A stretch of DNA of 64,000 nucleotides from Burkholderiaceae bacterium (lineage in GTDB: Bacteria; Pseudomonadota; Gammaproteobacteria; Burkholderiales; Burkholderiaceae_C). This document shows, piece by piece, positions 54,840-64,000 of this stretch. Position numbers and translations under genes: made by a program. The stretch covers positions 2,232,001-2,296,000 of the forward strand of contig JACKLI010000001.1 of assembly GCA_024235995.1 (NCBI GenBank), given 5' to 3'. The notes under the pieces are model-generated. The model had not been told where the DNA came from. It searched no databases and saw nothing but the letters and a program-made list of their open reading frames with translations. Position 1 is the stretch's first letter. Each line of letters starts with the position of its first letter.

Positions 54840-57215
54840 ATGCTGTCCATTGCCTCCCAGATCGCGTCCGAGCTCAAGGTGCGCGAAGCCCAGGTCCAAT
54901 CCGCCATCGACCTCATCGACGGCGGTGCCACGGTACCCTTCATCGCCCGCTACCGCAAGGAGGCCACCGGCGGCCTGGACGACGTGCAGCTGCGCGAGCT
55001 GGAGGCGCGCCTGGCCTACCTGCGCGAGCTGCACGAGCGCCGCGCCGCGGTGCTCAAAAGCATCGACGAGCAGGGCAAGCTCACGCCCGCGCTGCGCGCC
55101 GCCATCGACGCCGCACCCACCAAGCAGGAACTGGAAGACCTGTACCTGCCCTACAAGCCCCGGCGCCGCACCAAGGGCCAGATCGCGAAGGAATGGGGCA
55201 TCGAGCCGCTGGCCGACCGGCTGTGGATCGATCCCACGCTCGATCCGCAGGCCGAGGCCCAGGCCTTCGTCAAGCCCGAGAAAGGCGAGGGCGGCGAGGA
55301 CTTCACGACGACCACGGCCGTGCTCGACGGCGTGCGCGACATCCTGAGCGAGCGCTGGGCCGAGGACGCCGCCCTGGTGCAAGGCCTGCGCGAATGGCTG
55401 TGGGCCGAGGGCCTGCTGCAAAGCAAGCTGGCGGCGGGCAAGAACGAGAGCGATCCCGAGGTCGCCAAGTTCCGCGACTACTTCGACTACGACGAGCCCA
55501 TCGGCCGCGTGCCCAGCCACCGCGCGCTGGCGGTGTTCCGCGGGCGCCAGCTCCAGATTTTGGATGCCAAACTGGTGCTGCCCGAGGCAGAACCTGCGCC
55601 GGCAGCTACCAAAACCGCAGCAACCCCCAGCCTTGCCGAAGGTCGCATCGCCCTGCATTTGGGCTGGTCGCACCAGGGCCGGCCTGCCGACGAGCTGCTG
55701 CGCAAGTGCGTCAGCTGGACCTGGCGCGTCAAGCTCAGCCTCAGCACCGAGCGCGACCTGTTCGCCCGCCTGCGCGACGATGCCGAGAAGGTGTCCATCA
55801 AGGTGTTCGGCGACAACCTGCGCGACCTGCTGCTGGCCGCGCCCGCCGGTCAGAAGGTGGTGATGGGGCTGGACCCCGGCATTCGCACCGGCGTGAAGGT
55901 GGCCGTGGTGGACGCCACCGGCAAGCTGGTGGACACCGCCACCGTCTACCCGCACGAGCCGCGCCGCGACTGGGACGGCAGCCTGCACACCCTGGGCCGC
56001 CTGGTGACCCGGCACGGCGTGCAGCTGATCGCCATCGGCAACGGCACCGCCAGCCGCGAAACCGACAAGCTGGCGGGCGAGCTCATCAAATTGGTGCAAA
56101 AACAGGCTGCAGCGCCCGCCAATCAAGCGCAAGAAGCTATACAAAAGATAGTTGTCAGCGAGGCCGGCGCCTCGGTCTACTCGGCCAGCGAGTTCGCCAG
56201 CGCCGAGCTGCCCGACGTGGACGTCAGCCTGCGCGGCGCCGCCAGCATCGCGCGGCGCCTGCAGGACCCGCTGGCCGAGCTGGTCAAGATCGACCCCAAG
56301 AGCATCGGCGTGGGCCAGTACCAGCACGACGTCAACCAGAGCGAGCTGGCGCGCACGCTCGACGCCGTGGTCGAGGACTGCGTCAACGGCGTGGGCGTGG
56401 ACCTGAACACCGCCAGCAGTCCCCTGCTGGCGCGCGTGTCGGGCCTGTCGGCCGCGGTGGCCAAGGCGGTGGTGCGCTGGCGCGAGCAGCACGGCGCCTT
56501 CGCCAACCGCCAGCAGCTGCTGCAGGTCAGCGGCCTGGGGCCCAAGAGCTTCGAGCAAAGCGCGGGCTTTTTGCGCATCCGCGGCGGCGACAACCCGCTG
56601 GACATGACCGGCGTGCACCCCGAGACCTACGCCGTCGTCGAGCAGATCATCCTGAAGACCGGCAAGCCGGTGGACCAGCTGATGGGCCGCGCCGAGCAGA
56701 TCAAGGCGCTCAAGCCCGAGGCGTTTGCCACGCCGCAGTTCGGCGCCATCACCGTCCGCGACATCCTGGCCGAGCTGGAAAAGCCCGGGCGCGACCCGCG
56801 CGGGGACTTTCAGGTGGCGCGCTTCAACGACGGCGTCGAGGCCATCGGCGACCTGCGCGAGGGCATGGTGCTGGAGGGCACCGTCAGCAACGTGGCCCAG
56901 TTCGGCGCTTTCGTCGACCTGGGCGTGCACCAGGACGGCCTGGTGCACGTCAGCCAGCTGGCCAACCGCTTCGTCAGCGACGCGCGCGAGGTCGTCAAGA
57001 CCGGCCAGATCGTCAAGGTCAAGGTGCTGGAGGTGGACGTGCCGCGCGGGCGCATCAGCCTGAGCATGAAGCTGGACGCCCCCGCCGACCGCCGCGAGCC
57101 GCGCGGCAACCGCTTCGAGGCGGCCGGGCGCAGCCAGCGCCCGGCGCGGGAGAGCGCCACGCCGCAGGCCACGGCGATGGCGTCGGCGTTCGAGAAGCTG
57201 AAAGCGTTGCGCTGA
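54840..57215 (+). CDS. tex: Tex-family RNA-binding transcription factor with two repeat-derived inserts
   Basis: 791-aa Tex protein: N-terminal helical domains (FIARYRKEATGGLDDVQLRE), a YqgF-like nuclease fold (VVMGLDPGIRTGVKVAVVDA), helix-hairpin-helix repeats (NTASSPLLARVSGLSAAVAK, QVSGLGPKSFEQSAGFLRI) and a C-terminal S1 domain (EGTVSNVAQFGAFVDLGVHQ). Residues about 239-260 and about 416-438 are encoded by family A repeats; the second lies between the conserved NGTASRET and VVSEAGASVYSASE motifs, where other Tex proteins are shorter. The ATG at 54840 gives the family N-terminus. Confidence 0.96.
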   Translation: MLSIASQIASELKVREAQVQSAIDLIDGGATVPFIARYRKEATGGLDDVQLRELEARLAYLRELHERRAAVLKSIDEQGKLTPALRAAIDAAPTKQELEDLYLPYKPRRRTKGQIAKEWGIEPLADRLWIDPTLDPQAEAQAFVKPEKGEGGEDFTTTTAVLDGVRDILSERWAEDAALVQGLREWLWAEGLLQSKLAAGKNESDPEVAKFRDYFDYDEPIGRVPSHRALAVFRGRQLQILDAKLVLPEAEPAPAATKTAATPSLAEGRIALHLGWSHQGRPADELLRKCVSWTWRVKLSLSTERDLFARLRDDAEKVSIKVFGDNLRDLLLAAPAGQKVVMGLDPGIRTGVKVAVVDATGKLVDTATVYPHEPRRDWDGSLHTLGRLVTRHGVQLIAIGNGTASRETDKLAGELIKLVQKQAAAPANQAQEAIQKIVVSEAGASVYSASEFASAELPDVDVSLRGAASIARRLQDPLAELVKIDPKSIGVGQYQHDVNQSELARTLDAVVEDCVNGVGVDLNTASSPLLARVSGLSAAVAKAVVRWREQHGAFANRQQLLQVSGLGPKSFEQSAGFLRIRGGDNPLDMTGVHPETYAVVEQIILKTGKPVDQLMGRAEQIKALKPEAFATPQFGAITVRDILAELEKPGRDPRGDFQVARFNDGVEAIGDLREGMVLEGTVSNVAQFGAFVDLGVHQDGLVHVSQLANRFVSDAREVVKTGQIVKVKVLEVDVPRGRISLSMKLDAPADRREPRGNRFEAAGRSQRPARESATPQATAMASAFEKLKALR
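55557..55617 (+). repeat. Family A repeat inside tex (copy 1)
   Basis: GATGCCAAACTGGTGCTGCC then CTGCGCCGGCAGCTACCAAA aligns along its length with the intergenic copy at 25761. Coding sense; read as PAPAATKTAA. Confidence 0.65.
56084..56152 (+). repeat. Family A repeat inside tex (copy 2)
   Basis: ATCAAATTGGTGCAAAAACA then GCGCAAGAAGCTATACAAAA matches the copy at 14820, down to the trailing GATAGTT. Coding sense; read as NQAQEAIQKIV. Confidence 0.85.
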
Positions 57216-57365
57216 GCCGGGGTGGCTTGACGCCGTAAGACCTGGAGCCTTGGATCGGCCCGCGCAACCGCGTCCATGAGGTAGCAGGCTGCAAGCCACA
57301 ACCGGAATTTTTGTGAAAAATTTCTGCGTCAATCTGTAATATATTGATTTGCATCAACGAGAATG

Positions 57366-57383
57366 CGTGATATTTCAATCACG
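57366..57383. promoter_or_regulatory. Palindrome upstream of the midcut-by-XrtH-like gene
   Basis: CGTGAT (57366-57371) pairs with ATCACG (57378-57383), in an AT-rich 197-bp gap. A plausible regulator site 30 bp before the ATG; the gap holds no gene. Confidence 0.35.
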
Positions 57384-57412
57384 CCGCTGGCCGGCTTGAA
57401 AGGATCGCATCC

Positions 57413-58144
57413 ATGACGCCCATTGACACAAGCCATCCTTTCCGCGCTGCGCAGCGCTGCGTGGGGGCCGCGCTGCTGGCCTTTGGGGGTTCTGCCTGGG
57501 CGCAGCAATGCAACTACGCGTTCACCACCGTCCCCGCTCCGGCTCCGGCCGCCGTTCCCTCGCTCTCCATGCTGGGGCTGGCCTTGTTGGCGGCGGTGGC
57601 GGGGCTGCTGGCTTGGCGCCAAGGCAGATTCCCCGGGTCGCGTTTCATGGCGATCACGCTGGTGGCAGCGGCAGCCATGCTGGCCAACCAAGGGGGCGGC
57701 GGGCTGGTGCAGAAGGCCTATGCCGCTGCGGTCGAGGTGATCCTGTCCAACCCCGGGGGCGAAAGCGGTTCGGTGACCTCTGCAAATGGTGATGAGGTTA
57801 CCTTCCGGAACACCTCCGGGGTGCCACTGCGCATCGGCAGCATCAGCCCCGCGCCGGCCAACTGTGGTGAAGGCCAGGTGATCCCGCCGGGCGGCACCTG
57901 CACCACGGTGGCGTCTTGCCCTGCCAGCTGCCCAGCGGGCACTATATGGGACGGCTCGAGCTGTGTTGACATCCCCGAGGAGCCGGCGTGCGGCGTTAAT
58001 GAGGGTACCAACAGCGAATCGGGCCAATGTGCATGTAATGCGGGTTTCGCCAGGAATACGTTAGGGTTGTGCGCGCCCGCAGACTTGTGTGCCAATGGAT
58101 TCCAATTCGTCAATCCTCCCGGAGAGGACCAGTGCAAGCCCTGA
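57413..58144 (+). CDS. Probable midcut-by-XrtH exosortase substrate
   Basis: 243-aa exported protein. N-terminal signal peptide ending in GGSAWAQQ, then, at about residues 47-72, the PEP-CTERM/IPTL-like sorting tripartite VPSLSMLGLALLAAVAGLLA followed by basic WRQGR, in the middle of the chain rather than at its end. A second hydrophobic stretch (about 76-105) and a Cys-rich C-terminal domain follow, with a pattern like CPASCPAGTIWDGSSC. This fits proteins named midcut-by-XrtH, expected to be processed by an exosortase. No exosortase gene is in the window. Family assignment is from recall, not a search. Confidence 0.7.
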   Translation: MTPIDTSHPFRAAQRCVGAALLAFGGSAWAQQCNYAFTTVPAPAPAAVPSLSMLGLALLAAVAGLLAWRQGRFPGSRFMAITLVAAAAMLANQGGGGLVQKAYAAAVEVILSNPGGESGSVTSANGDEVTFRNTSGVPLRIGSISPAPANCGEGQVIPPGGTCTTVASCPASCPAGTIWDGSSCVDIPEEPACGVNEGTNSESGQCACNAGFARNTLGLCAPADLCANGFQFVNPPGEDQCKP

Positions 58145-58159
58145 TGCAGACGGGAGTTT

Positions 58160-58176
58160 TCCCAACTTTTTTGGGA
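58160..58176 (+). terminator. Weak terminator-like hairpin after the exosortase substrate gene
   Basis: TCCCAA (58160-58165) pairs with TTGGGA (58171-58176) with a T-rich loop; no T run after it. Confidence 0.3.
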
Positions 58177-58238
58177 GCAGTTGAGTGCAAGGCTTCTTGA
58201 AATCTACAGAAATTCCAAACGGCTGAATCCGGGAATAG

Positions 58239-58254
58239 TGATCTGACCCCGCTT
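58239..58254. repeat. GATCTGACCCC repeat fragment
   Basis: GTGATCTGACCCCGCTT is the complement of the motif GGGGTCAGATC at 8978. It lies just outside the regulator gene's 3' end. Possibly a remnant of a REP-like element. Confidence 0.3.
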
Positions 58255-58272
58255 GGGCTCCTTTGGCCCGCC

Positions 58273-59436
58273 TCAGCTTGGCGAGCGATCCCGGCGGTTC
58301 GAGCCTAGGCCTGCCAGCCGCCGATAAACCGTCGCCCGGCTCACGCCCAGCGCCCGGGCGGCCTCGGCCACTCGGCCGCCGGCCTGGCGCACGGCCTGGT
58401 GGATCAGGTCGGTTTCCACCGCTTTCAATGAGCGTGAAGCGGTAGGACGGGTGCTGGCAGGCGCACCGGACGCGGGATGCGCCGGGGCTTGCGCGGCGAC
58501 CTGCACGCGCAGGCCGGACCACAGGGGCACAGTGGCCGCCTCGCCTTGCCGCGCCAGGTCGAACAGCTGGGCCCAGGGCAGGGCGAACAGCTCGCTGGCG
58601 TGCAGGGCGCCATGCGCCGCGCCGTGCAGCGCGGGCAGCATCTGGCGCGCGGTGGCGTTGGCGCCGGTGACCTGGCCGTCGGCGTCCAGGCACAGCAGGC
58701 CGGTGCCGGCGCTGCCGCCGCTGACCTGCCAGCCGGCGGGCCAGGCCAGTTGCAGGCGCAGCGCGTGCGGGCGGGCCAGCACCAGGGCGTCTTCGATGGT
58801 CTGGGCCGACTGGGCCACCAGATGCTTCAGCTCGGGCCGCTCGGGCACCTCCACGCCGGTCACGTCCAGCATGCCCAGGCAGGCGCCGTCGGGGCCGAAC
58901 AGGGGGGCGCCGGCGCAGCTGTAGACGGCGGTGTCGTTGAAGAAGTGCTCGCCGCGGTGCAGCCACACCGGCGCGCGCTCGCCCAGGGCGGCGCCGATGG
59001 CGGTGGTGCCCACGCTGCGCTCGGACAAATCCACCCCCACGCGGGCGATGGCGTGCGTGGCCCGGTTGCGGTGGTCGATGGCGCCGGCCGTGTCGATGAC
59101 GCAGCCCTGCGCGTCGGTCAGCAGCACGAAGTAGCGGATGGGGGCGATGGCGTCGGCCAGGCGCTGCAGCTCGGGCCGGGCGGCGGCCAGCAGGGCGGCG
59201 TGGGCGCCCTGCGCGTCGGCGCGGGCGTGGGCGGACACAGGGTCGAAGGCGACGCGCGACTGCGGCCGGTGGCCCAGCGCCAGGCAGCGGCGCCAGCTTT
59301 GCATGATCCAGGCGCGGTCGAGCCAGGCGCTGGCCAGGGCTTCGGTCAGCTCGGTGCCTTCGGCCAGCAGGCTTTGCCGTGCCAGGGCGATCTGCTGCAG
59401 TCGCGGCACGCCAGAAAAAGCGGGCAGGGCGGTCAT
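58273..59436 (-). CDS. GAF-domain regulator with Fis-type HTH, no AAA domain
   Basis: 387-aa regulator. N-terminal about 1-230 resembles AcoR-type GAF sensors (SWRRCLALGHRP, GTTAIGAALGERAPVWLHRG, EHFFNDTAVYSCAGAPLFGP). A PAS-like middle (about 240-310) follows, and a Fis-type helix-turn-helix ends the protein (DLIHQAVRQAGGRVAEAARA, LGVSRATVYRRLAGL). The sigma54-interacting AAA domain of AcoR is absent, so it should act on sigma70 promoters or as an anti-activator. Divergent from the cox genes, its likely targets. Confidence 0.88.
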   Translation of the reverse strand: MTALPAFSGVPRLQQIALARQSLLAEGTELTEALASAWLDRAWIMQSWRRCLALGHRPQSRVAFDPVSAHARADAQGAHAALLAAARPELQRLADAIAPIRYFVLLTDAQGCVIDTAGAIDHRNRATHAIARVGVDLSERSVGTTAIGAALGERAPVWLHRGEHFFNDTAVYSCAGAPLFGPDGACLGMLDVTGVEVPERPELKHLVAQSAQTIEDALVLARPHALRLQLAWPAGWQVSGGSAGTGLLCLDADGQVTGANATARQMLPALHGAAHGALHASELFALPWAQLFDLARQGEAATVPLWSGLRVQVAAQAPAHPASGAPASTRPTASRSLKAVETDLIHQAVRQAGGRVAEAARALGVSRATVYRRLAGLGSNRRDRSPS

Positions 59437-59451
59437 CGCGGTGTCTCCGTG

Positions 59452-59464
59452 TCTCAAACTGAGA
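59452..59464. promoter_or_regulatory. Probable operator in the regulator/cox divergent gap
   Basis: TCTCA-AAC-TGAGA is a perfect inverted repeat 15 bp upstream of the regulator ATG and 120 bp before coxS, suited to a dimeric Fis-type HTH. Confidence 0.45.
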
Positions 59465-59584
59465 ATAATCGAGCCGGGGGCTGAAAACCAAGGGTTTTGC
59501 CTAGGCATCCTGGCATGCGTTGTTCCAAGAATGGCTGTTTTTACCCCAAGCTTGAAAACCCACCACGACAAGGAGATGCCCGCG

Positions 59585-60052
<468 letters not shown>

Positions 60053-60079
60053 ACCCGAACCAAGGCAAGGAGACAAGAC

Positions 60080-62452
<2,373 letters not shown>

Positions 62453-62465
62453 AAGGAGCTCCCTC

Positions 62466-63257
62466 ATGTACGCATTCACCTATGAGCGCCCCGCCACCGC
62501 CGCCGACGCGGCCCGGCTGGCCCAGGCCGGCGGCAAGCTGCTGGCCGGCGGCCAGACCCTGCTGGCCTCGATGAAGCTGCGCCTGGCGGCGCCCGAGCAG
62601 CTGGTCGACCTGGGCGCCGTCGCCGAGCTGAAGGGCATCCGCCGCGAGGCCGGCACGCTCACCATCGGCGCCATGACGCGCCACTGCGACGTGGCCGAAA
62701 GCGCCGAGGTGCGCGCCGACATCCCGGCGCTGGCCGAGCTGGCCAGCCACATCGGCGACAAGCAGGTGCGCGCCATGGGCACCCTCGGCGGCTCGGTGGC
62801 CAACAACGACCCCGCGGCCGACTACCCGGCCGCGCTGATGGCGCTGGGCGCCACGGTGCACACCAGCAAGCGGCAGATCAAGGCCGACGACTTCTTCCAG
62901 GGCCTGTTCGCCACCGCGCTGGACGAGGGCGAGCTGATCACCGCCATCGGCTTTCCCATTCCCAAGCGCGCGGCCTACGTCAAGTTTGCGCAGCCGGCCT
63001 CGCGCTTCGCGCTGATCGGCGTGTTCGTGGCGCAGGGCGACGCCGGCGTGCGCGTGGCCGTCACCGGCGGCGGCAACGGCGTGTTTCGCCACGCCGGCAT
63101 GGAGGCGGCGCTCAGCAAGCAGTTCAGCCCCGACGCGGTGGCGGGCGTCAAGACCGACGAAGCCGAGATGTCCAGCGACCTGCACGGCTCGGCCGCCTAC
63201 CGCGCCCACTTGGTCGGCGTGATGACCCAGCGCGCCGTGGCCCAGGCCCTGGCCTGA
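62466..63257 (+). CDS. coxM: Molybdenum hydroxylase FAD subunit (CoxM-like)
   Basis: 263-aa FAD-binding medium subunit. The two flavin motifs are AGGQTLLASMKLRL (about 28-41) and TLGGSVANNDPAADYPAALM (about 107-126). A CO_deh_flav_C-like C-terminal domain follows. Starts 13 bp after the large-subunit stop, with AAAGGAGCTCCCTC as ribosome site. It passes electrons from the Fe-S subunit to an acceptor. Confidence 0.93.
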   Translation: MYAFTYERPATAADAARLAQAGGKLLAGGQTLLASMKLRLAAPEQLVDLGAVAELKGIRREAGTLTIGAMTRHCDVAESAEVRADIPALAELASHIGDKQVRAMGTLGGSVANNDPAADYPAALMALGATVHTSKRQIKADDFFQGLFATALDEGELITAIGFPIPKRAAYVKFAQPASRFALIGVFVAQGDAGVRVAVTGGGNGVFRHAGMEAALSKQFSPDAVAGVKTDEAEMSSDLHGSAAYRAHLVGVMTQRAVAQALA

Positions 63258-63279
63258 CCCGGCTCCCTCGAGACTTTCT

Positions 63280-63312
63280 CCCTCTCCCTCTGGGAGAGGG
63301 CAGGGGTGAGGG
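63280..63312. repeat. Family B palindrome after coxM
   Basis: CCCTCTCCC (63280-63288) pairs exactly with GGGAGAGGG (63292-63300), continuing CAGGGGTGAGGG as at 38689-38700. A family A copy follows within about 11 bp, as it does at 38714. Confidence 0.8.
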
Positions 63313-63322
63313 CAGGGCGCTT

Positions 63323-63394
63323 CAAAATCACAAGGGTTTTCAAGCTCTGGTCCGCATCCAATATGCGCAACCAGCTATTCTTTCGATAGTATTT
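63323..63394 (+). repeat. Family A repeat between coxM and the MoxR gene
   Basis: CAAGCTCTGGTCCGCATCCA and ATGCGCAACCAGCTATTCTT retain both half-sites, plus the trailing GATAGTATTTT. It ends 14 bp before the MoxR ATG. Confidence 0.8.
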
Positions 63395-63408
63395 TCACAA
63401 CACCCGAC

Positions 63409-64000
<592 letters not shown>

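Noticed and set aside
59505..59535. A sigma54-like promoter (TGGCATGCGTTGTT) before coxS
   Set aside because: The -24 GG is present, but the GC at -12 is missing at the required spacing, and the adjacent regulator lacks a sigma54-activating domain.

Overview
The window looks like a chromosomal segment of a high-GC betaproteobacterium, most likely family Comamonadaceae (Acidovorax/Ottowia-like). The evidence is the argH-algZ-algR-hemC-hemD-hemX-hemY order, a Bug-type periplasmic receptor, an SmpB/RatA/RnfH block, form II cox genes, and short dispersed repeats that I recall from this family. This is inference from gene content; no database was searched. I saw no rRNA, tRNA, CRISPR array, prophage or intact insertion sequence. 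Coding density is high and most genes are ordinary housekeeping or catabolic genes.

Layout. 1-3684: 5' part of an alpha-2-macroglobulin-like protein (minus). 3685-4443: non-coding, mostly one large imperfect palindrome. 4444-11970: argH (minus) divergent from algZ-algR-hemC-hemD-hemX-hemY. 12053-19338: a GntR regulator and a complete hexarate route (GudD and GarD to KdgD to 2,5-dioxovalerate dehydrogenase to 2-oxoglutarate) with a Bug receptor. 19343-19495: a nested palindromic element. 19489-21403 (minus): small secreted protein, ECF sigma factor and anti-sigma factor. 21500-25767: smpB, ratA-rnfH, a DUF4124 protein, guaB and a DUF1624 membrane protein. 25878-29489 (minus): selO-msrB-yciB-bolA-ppiC. 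29627-39963: acyl-CoA ligase, a five-gene branched-chain-type ABC transporter, a beta-oxidation fusion protein and a thiolase. 40127-43530: second ABC receptor, alpha/beta hydrolase, BCS1-like AAA ATPase. 43684-50930: a seven-gene acyl-CoA catabolism run. 50932-54716: a Sel1/TPR protein divergent from a NarL-type two-component pair. 54840-57215: tex. 57413-58144: a probable midcut-by-XrtH exosortase substrate. 58273-64000: a GAF/Fis regulator divergent from coxS-coxL-coxM and the start of a MoxR ATPase.

The most unusual signal is a dispersed repeat of about 60-70 bp (here 'family A'; half-sites AATCGGCCTCTGGCCGGCA and GCGCAAGCAGCTATCAAAA). Clear copies lie in five intergenic gaps and, remarkably, in frame inside genes: hemD, tex (twice), the macroglobulin gene and selO (antisense). 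A degenerate copy is possible in algR. Each host reading frame stays open, so the repeat appears to add peptide segments to essential proteins, much like the Rickettsia palindromic elements. A second palindrome ('family B', CCCTCTCC...GGAGAGGG) twice sits just upstream of a family A copy in the same order. The palindrome at 19343-19495 supplies the stop codon of the anti-sigma gene. Other points of note are a LivF ATPase with Arg in place of the Walker A Lys, a terminator-like hairpin between livK and livH, and a cox cluster whose large subunit has the AYRGAGR motif of form II enzymes rather than that of true CO dehydrogenase.
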